Notes: generated from the sequence alone by a model not told the origin. 64,000 nucleotides of DNA from Porphyromonas pasteri (GCF_014647755.1 NZ_BMPU01000001.1:496001-560000); one strand, 5' to 3'. Counted from the first letter of the stretch, positions 44,293 to 54,586 are shown. Numbers and translations are program-made.

Positions 44293-46527
44293 TTAGCGCA
44301 TGCGCTTGTGGAAGGAGCGCGAAATGACCTCGAGCTGGTGCTCACGGCTGAGCTTGACGAAGTTCACAGCATAGCCAGAGACACGGATCGTCAGCTGAGG
44401 ATAGTTCTCAGGGTGTACCATAGCATCCTCGAGCATCTCACGATTCAGGACGTTCACATTGAGGTGGTGTGCACCCTTGGTGAAGTAGCCGTCCATCATC
44501 GAGATGAGGTTCTCATTCTGCTCGCTCTTGCTGGAGCCGAGAGAGTGAGGGATGATGCTGAAGGTGTTACTAATACCGTCGGCAGCATCGGTGTAGTCGA
44601 GCTTAGCTACTGAGCTGAGCGAAGCGATAGCACCGTGGTTGTCACGACCGTGCATGGGGTTAGCACCTGGAGCGAAGGCAACACCCTTACCACGACCGTC
44701 AGGCGTAGCACCCGTCTTCTTACCGTACATCACGTTAGAGGTGATCGTCAGGACAGAGAGCGTAGGCTCAGCGTTCTTGTACACGGGAAGCTCCTTGAGG
44801 AGACCAGAGAAGATGTGGGTGATGTCGTAAGCGATCGTATCGGCACGATCGTCGTCGTTACCGTAGCAGGGGAACTCACCTTCGATCTTGAAGTCTTCGG
44901 TCAGACCCTGTTCGTTGCGGATAGGCGTCACCTTAGCATAACGGATAGCCGAGAGTGAGTCAGCTGCGATCGAGAGACCAGCGACACCATAAGCGAGGTT
45001 GATCTTAGGATCGGTATCGATGAATGCCATCTGTGCAGCCTCGTAGTAATACTTGTCGTGCATATAGTGGATGATATTCATCGAGTCGTTGTAGACGCGA
45101 GCGATGACCTTGAGGACCTTGAGGTAGTTATCCCAGACCTGGTTGAAGTCAAGGACGTCACCCTTGAGTTCGGGGATCCCTTCGACCATGAGCGTACCAG
45201 AGATTTCGCAGCGACCACCATTGACAGCCAGGAGCAGAGCCTTAGCGAGGTTGGTACGTGCACCGAAGAACTGGATCTGCTTACCGATCTCCTGATAAGA
45301 TACGCAGCAAGCGATACCATAGTCATCAGAGTGGCGGGTAGAGCGCATCAGGTCGTCGTTCTCATACTGGATAGAAGACGTATCGATAGACACCTGAGCA
45401 GCGAACTCCTTGAAGCCTTCGGGGAGCGAGGGGCTCCAGAGGACCGTGAGGTTGGGCTCGGGGCTTGGGCCGAGGTTGTAGAGAGTCTGGAGGAAACGGA
45501 AGCTCGTCTTCGTGACCTTGTGACGGCCGTCGAAGAGGCGACCACCGATAGACTCAGTTACCCACGTGGGGTCACCAGCGAAGATCTCGTTGTATGAGTC
45601 CATACGCAGGTGGCGAACCATACGGAGCTTGATGACGAACTGGTCGATCAGCTCCTGAGCGAGCTCTTCGGTCAGCGTGCCGTGGTCGAGGTCATACTGG
45701 ATGTAGATATCAAGGAAGCTCGATACGTTCCCGAGAGACATAGCAGCACCGTCCTGATCCTTGATAGCAGCGAGGTAAGCGAAGTAAACCCACTGTACAG
45801 CTTCAGCTGCGGTGTAAGCGGGACGACGAACATCGAAGCCATAGCCAGCGGCCATCTCTACGATCTTCTTCAGAGCGCGGATCTGCTCAGCGACTTCTTC
45901 GCGCAGACGGATCGTGTGCTCGGTCATAGGACCGTGGATGCCAGCGAGGTCTTCCTTCTTCCAAGCGATGAGACGATCAGCCCCATAGAGAGCCAGACGG
46001 CGGTAGTCACCGATGATACGGCCACGAGCATAGTTGTCAGGCAGCCCCGTGAGGAAGCTGTTACTACGGAAGGAGCGGATCTCGTCGGTATATACATCGA
46101 AGACACCATCATTGTGGGTCTTGCGGTAGTGGGTGAAGATATCGGTAACGCGGGGGTCCACTTCGAGACCATTCTCATGGACGGCCTTCTCGACGACCTT
46201 GTACCCACCGAAGGGCTTCATGGCACGACGAAGGACCTGGTCAGTCTGCAGACCAACGATAACTTCGTTATCCTTATCAATATAGCCTGGAGCGAACGCC
46301 GTGATACCAGAAACCGTGCTGGTATCGATAGAGCGTACACCATGTGGGTTTTCGCGCTCTTCCTTAAGAGCCTGGAGGCAGTGCTCCCAGACGCGCTTGG
46401 TCTTCTCCGTAGGGCCGGAGAGGAAGGAGGAGTCACCATCATAAGGGGTGACATTCTGAGAAACGAAGTCGCGGACGTTGAGTTCGACTTCCCACACGCC
46501 TGACTTAAATTGGGGCTGTTCTTGCAT
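44293..46527 (-). CDS. pflB: Pyruvate formate-lyase (formate acetyltransferase)
   Basis: 744 aa, usual length. Converts pyruvate and CoA to acetyl-CoA and formate without oxygen. The catalytic adjacent cysteines are in GIACCVSYQ (about 405-406), and the radical glycine is in RVSGYAVNF (about 718) near the C-terminus. N-terminal [20 protein letters not shown] is typical. A strong promoter lies about 103 nt upstream. The direction is opposite to feoAB. Confidence 0.98.
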   Translation of the reverse strand: MQEQPQFKSGVWEVELNVRDFVSQNVTPYDGDSSFLSGPTEKTKRVWEHCLQALKEERENPHGVRSIDTSTVSGITAFAPGYIDKDNEVIVGLQTDQVLRRAMKPFGGYKVVEKAVHENGLEVDPRVTDIFTHYRKTHNDGVFDVYTDEIRSFRSNSFLTGLPDNYARGRIIGDYRRLALYGADRLIAWKKEDLAGIHGPMTEHTIRLREEVAEQIRALKKIVEMAAGYGFDVRRPAYTAAEAVQWVYFAYLAAIKDQDGAAMSLGNVSSFLDIYIQYDLDHGTLTEELAQELIDQFVIKLRMVRHLRMDSYNEIFAGDPTWVTESIGGRLFDGRHKVTKTSFRFLQTLYNLGPSPEPNLTVLWSPSLPEGFKEFAAQVSIDTSSIQYENDDLMRSTRHSDDYGIACCVSYQEIGKQIQFFGARTNLAKALLLAVNGGRCEISGTLMVEGIPELKGDVLDFNQVWDNYLKVLKVIARVYNDSMNIIHYMHDKYYYEAAQMAFIDTDPKINLAYGVAGLSIAADSLSAIRYAKVTPIRNEQGLTEDFKIEGEFPCYGNDDDRADTIAYDITHIFSGLLKELPVYKNAEPTLSVLTITSNVMYGKKTGATPDGRGKGVAFAPGANPMHGRDNHGAIASLSSVAKLDYTDAADGISNTFSIIPHSLGSSKSEQNENLISMMDGYFTKGAHHLNVNVLNREMLEDAMVHPENYPQLTIRVSGYAVNFVKLSREHQLEVISRSFHKRMR

Positions 46528-46629
46528 AACGCTAAAGAGGTTAGTTAAATGTAGTCTATACTACTATGGTGTAGGCTAAAGAGAGTGGTAGTGCATCGCC
46601 TTAGACCACTCATCTCATCGCTTTCGATG

Positions 46630-46659
46630 CAAAGATATAATAAACATTCGAATTGCAAA
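46630..46659 (-). promoter_or_regulatory. Promoter of pflB
   Basis: TTTG (46656-46659), 18 nt, TATCTTTG (46630-46637) on the minus strand: a good Bacteroidetes promoter with an expected leader of about 95 nt. Confidence 0.8.
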
Positions 46660-46922
46660 CTACTAAGCGCAATATTCACACTTAGCACACTCTCCGCGCA
46701 CCTGTGCAACCTTTAACATTCTCCACCAAGAGACACAAGCATCTCCTACATATATAATATAAGGTATAGGGGCGTCCCGTCATCACGTACCACACCTAAG
46801 AGAAGCAGCTCCCAGGAATCCACTCACCTCAGCCCAAGCATCAGGCTGATGATATCCAGACCTATATTATATAGGGTATCAGAGATACGTACATACAGTG
46901 ACTTTCAGAAGTCACAAAAAGA

Positions 46923-47023
46923 ACCAGTACTGGTCAGCGAAGCGAGCAGTACTGGTCGCACTGCGGACCAGTACTGGTAACTATCATCAACCAGTACTGG
47001 TCGGACGAGTGACCAGTACTGGT
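46923..47023. repeat. 22-bp periodic ACCAGTACTGGT array, 5 units
   Basis: Cores start at 46923, 46945, 46967, 46990 and 47012 (steps 22, 22, 23, 22). Four are the perfect palindrome ACCAGTACTGGT, one reads AGCAGTACTGGT. It lies in the divergent pflB/feoAB region. The remainder of 46660-47240 has nothing I recognise. Confidence 0.95.
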
Positions 47024-47248
47024 TCACATCATCCACCGATAGAACAATCCCCGCAAACCCTATATACATCTCACTATCGAAGAGCATACCAATCTCCCTT
47101 TCACTATACGATCAGGAGACGTAGCGACAAATTCTCCCCTCTCGAAAAGAAGGCCCCATAATTATAGTAAAGCTGAGGGGGGAGCAGAGAGCAAAAGCAA
47201 GACCTTTTCTTCAGCAGGTCCCTCTCGAGATGAGTACGGCTTTTTGCA

Positions 47249-47256
47249 TAACTTTG
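47249..47256 (+). promoter_or_regulatory. Possible -7 box directly before feoAB
   Basis: TAACTTTG ends 5 nt before the ATG at 47262. If used, transcription would begin at or next to the start codon, giving a leaderless message. No clear -33 element is seen. Confidence 0.4.
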
Positions 47257-47261
47257 TAGAC

Positions 47262-49796
47262 ATGAACTTAGCTCAACTACAGACCGGGCAGAAGGCGGTC
47301 ATCCTACGAGTCGGTGGATCTGGTGCTTTCCGCAAGCGCATCCTTGAGATGGGCTTCGTGCAAGGCAAGGAGATTATGGCCGTGCACAATGCTCCCCTTC
47401 GAGATCCTATATACTACAAGATCCTGGACTATAATGTCTCGCTCCGACACTGCGATGCAGAGCGCATTGAGGTCCGTCTTCTCGAGCCTTTCGAGGAGCA
47501 GACTGATACCGTTGATGCCCCGCAAGAGCTACTTCCAGATCCCGAGCTGCACAGCCTCCACCGTATGGAGCTGGGACATATCAAGACCCGCGAGCTCCCC
47601 ACCCTACGCATCGCCCTCCTCGGCAACCCCAACTGCGGGAAGACCTCCCTCTTCAACCAAGCCAGTGGTGCCCACGAGCACGTGGGGAACTACAGCGGTG
47701 TAACCATCGAGGCTAAGAGTGGGTACATATACTATGGAGGCTACCGTATCGAGCTCATCGACCTACCAGGTTCCTACTCCCTCTCCCCTTATAGCCCCGA
47801 AGAGGTCTACATCCGTAACTATCTTACGGGTAAGGAGCGCCCCGATCTGGTGCTCAACGTCGTAGATACCTGCAATATCGAGCGCAACCTCTACCTCACG
47901 CTTCAGATCAAGGAGCTTGGACTACCTGTCGTCGTCGCACTGAATATGTTCGACGAGTTCATGCAGCGCAAGGAGTACTTCGACTACCCTCGCCTCTCGC
48001 GTCTTCTCGGTGTCCCGATGATCCCGACGATCTGTCGCACGGGTCTGGGGCTGGAAGCTCTATTTGATGAGATTATTAGCTTGGCAAAGGGACTGAAGGA
48101 AGGTGATGAGCAGCTGGTCGACATAGAGACTGGTAAGCTCCGCCCCCTACGCATCCCCTATGGCTCACTCCTCGAGCCTCTCATCAGCGAGCTGGAGAAG
48201 AAGATCAGAGAGCATACCGATATCACTGATCCTATCGTCGCACGCTCCACTGCCGTCAAGCTCCTCGAGCGCGACAGCGAGGTCGAGAAGCAACTCCTCT
48301 CACGCTACCCTCGTGGGGGCTTCCTCCTATCCGCTCGTGACTTTGCCCTGCGCAAGCTCTATGAGCAGACAGAGGAAGAGGCTGAATCACTGATCACAGA
48401 TGCCCGCTATGGCTTCATCTCGGGCGCACTCAAGGAGACCTACTTCCCTAAGCATACCGGCAAGCGAACACTCACCGACCGCATTGATGACATCGTCACC
48501 AGCCGTCTGTGGGGCTTCCCACTCTTCCTCCTACTGATGGGGCTGATGTTCTTCTTCACCTTCACCCTCGGGCAGTACCCGATGGACCTGATTGATGCTG
48601 GGGTAAATGCCCTCGGTGAATGGGTCGGTGGAGTAATGAGTGAAGGTCCGCTGCGCGATCTCATCGTCGATGGTATCATCGCTGGTGTCGGGGGCGTAAT
48701 CGTCTTCCTCCCGCAGATCGTCATCCTCTACCTCTTCATCTCACTCCTAGAGGATAGTGGGTACATGGCCCGTGCTGCCTTCATCATGGACAAGCTTATG
48801 CACCGTATGGGCCTACATGGCAAGTCATTCATCCCGCTGATCATGGGCTTTGGCTGTAATGTACCAGCCGTGATGAGTACCCGTATGATCGAGAGTCGCA
48901 AGAGCAGACTGATCACGATGCTCGTCCTCCCATTCATGAGTTGCTCGGCACGCCTACCAGTCTATCTGCTCTTAGCTGGCGCCTTCTTCCCCATCCCTTG
49001 GCAGGCTACCTTGGTACTCTTCTCGCTCTACCTCATCGGTGTACTGATGGCGGTCATATCAGCCCGACTACTAAAGAGCGCTGTCTTCAAGGGAGAGGAT
49101 ATCCCCTTCGTCATGGAGCTTCCTCCCTACCGTCGCCCGACAGTGCGCTCGGTAGCCATCCACGTGTGGATGCGCTCCAAGCAGTACCTTCAGAAGATGG
49201 GTACGGTGATCTTGGCAGCCTCCATCATCGTGTGGTTCATGAGCTACTATCCTCGTCAGAATGAGCTACGCGAGCAGAAGGACCAGCAGGTCGAAGCACT
49301 CACCCAGTCTACCCTCCCCGAGGAGATCAAGCAGTCTCGCATTGATTCACTTGAGCATAGCTTCGCCACCTACCACCAAGAGCAGTCTATCATCGGGCGT
49401 ATCGGGCACCTCAGTGAACCCGTGATCCGCCCCTTGGGCTTCGACTGGAAGATGGGCGTAAGCATCGTATCAGGTCTCATGGCTAAGGAGGTCGTCGTCA
49501 GCACAATGGGTGTCATCTATACGGGTAATGGAGAGGGTGGCGACGAAGCCCTCTCACAGCTCTCCACGCGTATGAAGCAGGAGGTCCGTGCTGATGGCTC
49601 GCCCTCCTTCACCCCCATCATCGCCTATACCTTCATGCTCTTTGTCCTGCTTTACTTCCCTTGTGTTGCGACCCTCATCGCAATCGGCCGTGAGGCTGGT
49701 CACTGGAAGTGGGGACTCTTCTCCGCGCTCTACTCCTGCGGGATAGCGTGGCTCATCTGCTTCATCGTCTATCAGACCGCTCACCTCTTAGGCTAA
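47262..49796 (+). CDS. feoAB: FeoA-FeoB fusion, ferrous iron transporter
   Basis: 844 aa from ATG 47262 (MNLAQLQTGQKAVILRVGGS); the frame also runs to a TTG at 47244, inside the putative promoter. FeoA SH3-like domain: about 1-75 (RKRILEMGFVQGKEI). FeoB: G1 LLGNPNCGKTSLFN (about 121-134), GNYSGVTIEAKSG, DLPGSYSLSPYSPEE, then a helical GDI-like domain and the membrane part with Gate motifs (MSCSARLPVYLLLAGAFF, IMGFGCNVPAVMSTR). It imports Fe2+ under anoxia. The next gene is a FeoB-associated small Cys-rich protein. Confidence 0.97.
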   Translation: MNLAQLQTGQKAVILRVGGSGAFRKRILEMGFVQGKEIMAVHNAPLRDPIYYKILDYNVSLRHCDAERIEVRLLEPFEEQTDTVDAPQELLPDPELHSLHRMELGHIKTRELPTLRIALLGNPNCGKTSLFNQASGAHEHVGNYSGVTIEAKSGYIYYGGYRIELIDLPGSYSLSPYSPEEVYIRNYLTGKERPDLVLNVVDTCNIERNLYLTLQIKELGLPVVVALNMFDEFMQRKEYFDYPRLSRLLGVPMIPTICRTGLGLEALFDEIISLAKGLKEGDEQLVDIETGKLRPLRIPYGSLLEPLISELEKKIREHTDITDPIVARSTAVKLLERDSEVEKQLLSRYPRGGFLLSARDFALRKLYEQTEEEAESLITDARYGFISGALKETYFPKHTGKRTLTDRIDDIVTSRLWGFPLFLLLMGLMFFFTFTLGQYPMDLIDAGVNALGEWVGGVMSEGPLRDLIVDGIIAGVGGVIVFLPQIVILYLFISLLEDSGYMARAAFIMDKLMHRMGLHGKSFIPLIMGFGCNVPAVMSTRMIESRKSRLITMLVLPFMSCSARLPVYLLLAGAFFPIPWQATLVLFSLYLIGVLMAVISARLLKSAVFKGEDIPFVMELPPYRRPTVRSVAIHVWMRSKQYLQKMGTVILAASIIVWFMSYYPRQNELREQKDQQVEALTQSTLPEEIKQSRIDSLEHSFATYHQEQSIIGRIGHLSEPVIRPLGFDWKMGVSIVSGLMAKEVVVSTMGVIYTGNGEGGDEALSQLSTRMKQEVRADGSPSFTPIIAYTFMLFVLLYFPCVATLIAIGREAGHWKWGLFSALYSCGIAWLICFIVYQTAHLLG

Positions 49797-49807
49797 GCAA
49801 TATCCCT

Positions 49808-49951
49808 ATGGCTCAAGAAATAGCTGTACTCATCATCCTTGCTATCGTAGTCTTCTTCATCGGACGCGCACTCTACCGTATGCTTCGCCCGAAGAAGGAA
49901 GACGACAAGAACAATGGGGGCTGCTCGGGTTGCTCGGGCTGCTGTCACTAA
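49808..49951 (+). CDS. FeoB-associated small Cys-rich membrane protein
   Basis: 47 aa: MAQEIAVLIILAIVVFFIGR (one transmembrane helix), a basic stretch KPKKEDDKNN-like region, and a tail of Gly/Cys ending GCSGCSGCCH. It matches the short proteins found after feoB in Bacteroidetes and Firmicutes (FeoB-associated Cys-rich membrane protein). Starts 12 nt after the feoAB stop, so they share a transcript. The Cys tail may hold iron. Confidence 0.85.
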   Translation: MAQEIAVLIILAIVVFFIGRALYRMLRPKKEDDKNNGGCSGCSGCCH

Positions 49952-49995
49952 CTCCCCTATCTTCACGTCCACACCACTCTATCACCTCTGTATAT

Positions 49996-50970
49996 ATGCT
50001 TGTAGATATCCTACTCTTCCTACTTGGGATCGTCCTGATTATAGTCGGGGCTAACTACCTCACCGAAGGAGCTTCGACCTTAGCACGTCGCATGGGGCTC
50101 TCGCCTCTGGTCGTGGGCCTCACGATCGTAGCCTTCGGCACCTCTGCACCTGAGCTCATCGTCAGCCTCATGTCCGCACTCAAGGGCAATGCTGATATCG
50201 CTATGGGGAACGTCGTCGGCTCCAATATCTTCAACCTCCTCGCTATCGGTGGGGTGACAGCAGTAGTAGCTCCGATCACCATCACCCAGAGTACCATCCG
50301 ACGTGAGATACCTCTGATGCTCCTCTCCTTCTTGGTGCTCTTCTTCCTCTCCTACGATACGATCTTTGCTGGTACGGGAGCGACGGAGAACATCCTCTCA
50401 CGAGGAGAAGGGCTTACCCTGCTGGGCTTCTTCCTCATCTTCCTTACCTACACCTTCGCCATCGCCAAGGATAGCCCCAATGACCCCCACGCAGACAACA
50501 CGCCCCTCAAGCCTTATCCCATCTTGCTCCTCATCGTCTTCATCGTCGGTGGGCTCGCTGCACTGGTCTATGGTGGTGACCTCTTCGTCACCTCAGCATC
50601 AAGCATTGCACGTACCTTCGGTATGAGCGAGAGCTTCATCGGCCTAACTATCGTAGCTGCTGGCACATCACTCCCCGAGCTGGCTACGTCCGTCGCAGCT
50701 GCCCTCAAGAAGCAGCCCGAGATAGCCGTAGGAAATATCGTCGGGTCAAATATCTTCAACGTCTTCCTTATCCTCGGTGTCAGCTCCAGCATCACCCCGA
50801 TCCGCATCGGTGGCGTCACACCTCTGGACTTCCTCGTCATGATAGCTGCAGGCATCATGCTCTATATCTTCGCAGTCCTCTTCGGTCAGCGGGTAGTCAA
50901 GCGTGGCGAAGGTGCGATCCTTGCCCTTGGCTTCATAGCCTACACCGTCTACTTGATCATGCAGCTCTAA
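49996..50970 (+). CDS. Calcium/sodium antiporter, CaCA family
   Basis: 324 aa from ATG 49996 (MLVDILLFLLGIVLIIVGAN). About ten transmembrane helices with the two inverted alpha repeats: GLTIVAFGTSAPELIVSLMS and GLTIVAAGTSLPELATSVAA, each followed by GNVVGSNIFN / GNIVGSNIFN. These are the ion-binding repeats of the YrbG group. The frame runs upstream to 49930, overlapping the Cys-rich gene, which is unlikely. Confidence 0.95.
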   Translation: MLVDILLFLLGIVLIIVGANYLTEGASTLARRMGLSPLVVGLTIVAFGTSAPELIVSLMSALKGNADIAMGNVVGSNIFNLLAIGGVTAVVAPITITQSTIRREIPLMLLSFLVLFFLSYDTIFAGTGATENILSRGEGLTLLGFFLIFLTYTFAIAKDSPNDPHADNTPLKPYPILLLIVFIVGGLAALVYGGDLFVTSASSIARTFGMSESFIGLTIVAAGTSLPELATSVAAALKKQPEIAVGNIVGSNIFNVFLILGVSSSITPIRIGGVTPLDFLVMIAAGIMLYIFAVLFGQRVVKRGEGAILALGFIAYTVYLIMQL

Positions 50971-50999
50971 TCCCCTAACCTTCCGGTATACCTCTACCC

Positions 51000-53279
51000 A
51001 TGGCACAGATTAGCCTCAGCTTTTCCCCCGAGGAAGAAGCCCTCATCGACCAAGAGTATCAAGCCCTCATAGCGGACTATATAGCGTCGCCTCACCGACA
51101 GAAGACTGAGATCATCGACCAGGCCTTCCGCCTGGCTCGTCATGCCCATGGGCTGGTACGCCGGCGCAGCGGAGAGCCCTACATCCTCCACCCCATCGCA
51201 GTGGCTCGTATCGTATGCAAGGAGATCGGCCTCGGGTCTACCTCGATCTGCTGCGCCCTCCTGCACGATGTCGTAGAGGATACTGAGTACACCGTAGAGG
51301 ATATTCGCCGAGGCTTCGGGGATAAGATCGCACAGATCGTAGAAGGCCTTACGAAGATCTCCACCGAGCAGGTACCGCAGAACATCGACAGCCTGCAGGC
51401 ACAGAATATCCGAAAGCTCCTACTGACTATCGGCGATGATGCCCGTGTGATCCTCATCAAGATCGCCGACCGCCTGCACAACATGCGCACGCTCGGCTCG
51501 ATGAAGCCCGACAAGCAGCTTAAGATCGCAGGCGAAACCTCCTTCTTCTACGCACCGCTGGCCGACCGCCTCGGGCTCTTCTCCATCAAAACCGAACTGG
51601 AGGACCTCAGCTTCCGCTACGAGCACCCTGAGGCCTACGCAGAGATCAAGCGCAAGGTCAAGGAGAGCGAAGCTGGTCGTGAGGATCTCTTCCATCGCTT
51701 CGCTGCACCACTGAAGGCACGCTTTGACTCTATGGGCCTCAGCTACGAGATGAAGACGCGTGTCAAGGGATGCTTCTCTATCTGGCGTAAGATGCAGATT
51801 AAGGGGATTCCCTTTGAGGAGGTCTATGACCTCTTTGCCGTGCGTATCATCTTTGATAGTCAAGATGGGTACCCAGAGAAGAACCGCTGCTGGGACATCT
51901 ACACGGCTATTACAGAGATCTACCGCAATCGCCCCGACCGCCTGCGTGACTGGCTCTCCACACCTAAGGGGAATGGCTACCAAGCTCTACACCTAACCGT
52001 GCTGGGCCCTGATGCGCAGTGGGTCGAAGTACAGATCCGTAGTCGTCGGATGGATGAGATCGCCGAGCAGGGGCTCGCTGCCCACTGGCGCTACAAGAGA
52101 GATGTAGTCGAAGAAGACCACGAGCTGGAGATCTGGCTGGATACCATCCGCGAAGTCCTCAATCACCCCGACTCGAAGGGGATGGAGTTCCTCGACACGG
52201 TACATCTCAGTCTCTACGCCCACGACATCACCGTCTTCACCCCCAAGGGACGCCCCATCACCCTACCACTTGATGCCTCCGTCTTGGACTTCGCCTATGC
52301 TGTCCACACCGATCTCGGAGACACCTGTATCGGGGCGAAGGTCAATCACAAGGTGCTCCCTCTCTCCTACCGCCTCTCCAATGGAGATCAAGTCGAGATC
52401 TTGACGAGTAAGATGGTACAGCCCGAGCCTGGATGGCTCAACTTCGTGGCGACCGCTTATGCGAAGGTCAAGATCGAGACAGCACTTCGTAGACGCCAAC
52501 GCGAAGCCATCGCACAGGGTGAAGCCCTCCTCGCAGAGCGCCTCAAGAGCCAGGGAGAGCAGCTTACCTCCTCGCTCCTCAACCGCCTCACCCACCTCTA
52601 CCGCTACGACAAGCCTGATACCTTCCTCCGACACATCGGTGATGGGACCTTCGAGTTCCCCGAAGACTTTGATCGTGTCGTCCAAGGGAAGACACCCAAG
52701 AGTGGCGGTAATCGCGTCACGCGTGTCTTCTCTTCGCTCTTCTCCAGCAAGGAACGCGAAGGTCAGACCCTTAGCGGTACGATCGTACAACGCCCTACAA
52801 TTGATAAGTCTCATCCCTATGAGCTCATCGAGCAAGACGGCTTACTCAACTATAAGATAGCGCCCTGCTGCCATCCCATCCCTGGCGATGACGCCCTCGG
52901 TATCATCAGCGACGAGGGCGAAGTCATCGTACATAAATGCTCCTGCCCCGAGGCGACACGATACAAGACAGTGCAGGGCGACCGCCTGCTCTCGGTACAC
53001 TGGAGCACACATCACACTCCACTCTTCGAGACGACACTCGTCATCCGAGGGATCGACTCTAAAGGACTGCTCAACGCTATATCGCAGATCTTCTTAGAAG
53101 ACTTCAAGGTCAGCATCACAGCTATTGACTTGAAGGCACACGATGGAGTGTTCCAGGGGACGATCTCTGTGAAGGTATTAGACACGCGCCAGATCGAAGC
53201 TATCTGCCAGATCCTACGCCGCAACCCTGCCATCCACGAGGTCTACCGCCTCTCGGAGCTGGATGCAGGGCGTAGCTAA
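51000..53279 (+). CDS. rel: Bifunctional (p)ppGpp synthetase/hydrolase
   Basis: 759 aa. Hydrolase HD domain (RHAHGLVRRRSGEPYILHPI, CCALLHDVVEDTEYT), synthetase domain (KGCFSIWRKMQIKGIPFEEV, then YDLFAVRIIF, NGYQALHLTVLGPDAQWVEV), TGS domain (VFTPKGRPITLPLDASVLDF), a zinc-finger/helical part (NYKIAPCCHPIPGDDALGI) and a C-terminal ACT domain (IRGIDSKGLLNAISQ). It controls the stringent response. 29 nt after the antiporter; followed by a strong terminator. Confidence 0.97.
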   Translation: MAQISLSFSPEEEALIDQEYQALIADYIASPHRQKTEIIDQAFRLARHAHGLVRRRSGEPYILHPIAVARIVCKEIGLGSTSICCALLHDVVEDTEYTVEDIRRGFGDKIAQIVEGLTKISTEQVPQNIDSLQAQNIRKLLLTIGDDARVILIKIADRLHNMRTLGSMKPDKQLKIAGETSFFYAPLADRLGLFSIKTELEDLSFRYEHPEAYAEIKRKVKESEAGREDLFHRFAAPLKARFDSMGLSYEMKTRVKGCFSIWRKMQIKGIPFEEVYDLFAVRIIFDSQDGYPEKNRCWDIYTAITEIYRNRPDRLRDWLSTPKGNGYQALHLTVLGPDAQWVEVQIRSRRMDEIAEQGLAAHWRYKRDVVEEDHELEIWLDTIREVLNHPDSKGMEFLDTVHLSLYAHDITVFTPKGRPITLPLDASVLDFAYAVHTDLGDTCIGAKVNHKVLPLSYRLSNGDQVEILTSKMVQPEPGWLNFVATAYAKVKIETALRRRQREAIAQGEALLAERLKSQGEQLTSSLLNRLTHLYRYDKPDTFLRHIGDGTFEFPEDFDRVVQGKTPKSGGNRVTRVFSSLFSSKEREGQTLSGTIVQRPTIDKSHPYELIEQDGLLNYKIAPCCHPIPGDDALGIISDEGEVIVHKCSCPEATRYKTVQGDRLLSVHWSTHHTPLFETTLVIRGIDSKGLLNAISQIFLEDFKVSITAIDLKAHDGVFQGTISVKVLDTRQIEAICQILRRNPAIHEVYRLSELDAGRS

Positions 53280-53305
53280 TCACCGCCTAGCACTCTCCCT
53301 CATAC

Positions 53306-53355
53306 AAAGACAGCCGCCCCCTCGCACGATGAGATGCGAGGGGGCGGCTGTCTTT
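53306..53355. terminator. Bidirectional terminator between rel and corA
   Basis: AAAGACAGCCGCCCCCTCGC and its complement form a 21-bp stem; TTTATTTC follows on the plus strand and TTTGTATG on the minus strand. Confidence 0.92.
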
Positions 53356-53389
53356 ATTTCGAATTGTATCTACGTGTCTACGTGGACTC

Positions 53390-54313
53390 CTAGAACCACT
53401 TAATCTTACGGAAGAGATAGAAGGCTAAGCCTGAGATCGTCACTGACACGCCGAAGATCGCGAGGAATGCCCAGTACCATTCGCCAAGGTAGACGTTGAC
53501 GTTCATCCCGAAGAAGCTCGAGATCATCGTCGGCACCGTCAGCACAATGGAGATACTCGTCATACGCTTCATGATCGTATTCACATTGTTGGAGATGATA
53601 TTGGCCGAGGCATCCATCATACTCGTGACGATATCGGTGTAGATATTGATCGTATTGTAAGCCTGACGAAGCTCAATGCTCACGTCTTCGAAGAGATCTG
53701 GATCGACGCTCGAAGCACGTGAGGTTGTGCGCAGACGCCCAAGCATAGCTTCATTACCTCGTATAGAGGTACTGAAGTAAACGAGTGATCGCTGCAGACG
53801 CATGATGCGGAGGAGGTCCTCATTACGAATGCTAAGCTCCAGCTCTTTCTCCGCACGATTGATCTCGAGATACATCAGCTTCAGGTACTTCAGGAACCAT
53901 ACCGCTGACGAGTAAATCATACGCGTGACGAACTCGGTCTGGTTGGCAATACCGATATTCTTTCGTCGGATATGATTGATGAAGTCGGGTAAGAGCTGCG
54001 TACGTCTGTAGCAAACAGAGACCGTAGCGCGATGCCCTGTGATGATCCCCAGAGGGACGGTCTGATAAGGCATACCTGGTCCGCCTCCATCCATCGGAAT
54101 GCGGAGAATGGTCAGGAGCCAATCATCCTCGCGCTCTGCACGTGGACGCTCATCAATATCGGCTATGTCGGATAGGAATTCTCTTGGTATCCCCAGCTCC
54201 TTCGTCAGGAACATGAAGTCATCTTCATCGGGGCACTCGACGTGCACCCAGCAGTGGGGGGCGAACTCTTCCAGCTCGGGTACACCCGGCTCGAAGGTGA
54301 GGTAGCTCTTCAT
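53390..54313 (-). CDS. corA: CorA-family magnesium/cobalt transporter
   Basis: 307 aa. Large cytoplasmic N-terminal domain, then two C-terminal transmembrane helices with the signature GMNVNVY at the end of the first (SIVLTVPTMISSFFGMN); the protein ends YLFRKIKWF, a basic tail. Forms a pentameric Mg2+ channel. The probable promoter (TACCTTTG at 54579-54586, minus) gives an unusually long leader of about 260 nt with a small upstream reading frame. Confidence 0.93.
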   Translation of the reverse strand: MKSYLTFEPGVPELEEFAPHCWVHVECPDEDDFMFLTKELGIPREFLSDIADIDERPRAEREDDWLLTILRIPMDGGGPGMPYQTVPLGIITGHRATVSVCYRRTQLLPDFINHIRRKNIGIANQTEFVTRMIYSSAVWFLKYLKLMYLEINRAEKELELSIRNEDLLRIMRLQRSLVYFSTSIRGNEAMLGRLRTTSRASSVDPDLFEDVSIELRQAYNTINIYTDIVTSMMDASANIISNNVNTIMKRMTSISIVLTVPTMISSFFGMNVNVYLGEWYWAFLAIFGVSVTISGLAFYLFRKIKWF

Positions 54314-54409
54314 TATATCGCTTAGCTGTATATGGTGGGACTATTGCACTCCGAGCACTTCAGTACTTACGGAGTGGATCCTGTCGGCTCACCTCATACA
54401 GCTTCCACC

Positions 54410-54493
54410 TCAGAGGCGGAGAAGTCCGTAGGGCAAGACGACGGAGCGAGAGGCGCTTACACAGCGCTCATTCGGCGGGAGGGAATCGTCCAT
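54410..54493 (-). CDS. Possible 27-codon leader peptide of corA
   Basis: ATG 54493 opens a frame MDDSLPPNERCVSASRSVVL plus seven more residues, ending TGA at 54410, wholly inside the predicted corA leader. It begins with acidic residues and a Pro-Pro, as in some Mg2+-responsive leader peptides. There is no conservation evidence from one sequence. Confidence 0.25.
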   Translation of the reverse strand: MDDSLPPNERCVSASRSVVLPYGLLRL

Positions 54494-54578
54494 CTGTCTT
54501 ATCTTCCTTAGCGGTTATACTTAACTATAAAGCTCTCTATAGGGGCTATTCGCAGCACCTTCACAAAAAAGCTTCGTG

Positions 54579-54586
54579 CAAAGGTA
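54579..54586 (-). promoter_or_regulatory. Putative -7 box of corA
   Basis: TACCTTTG on the minus strand; a start near 54572 gives a leader of about 260 nt. The -33 region (TTC at 54604-54606, 17 nt away) is weak. Confidence 0.55.

Noticed and set aside
54314-54572. M-box magnesium riboswitch in the corA leader
   Set aside because: The conserved GGCTCCTATA and GCTGCC-CCAAAAA type blocks of the M-box could not be found in the leader.
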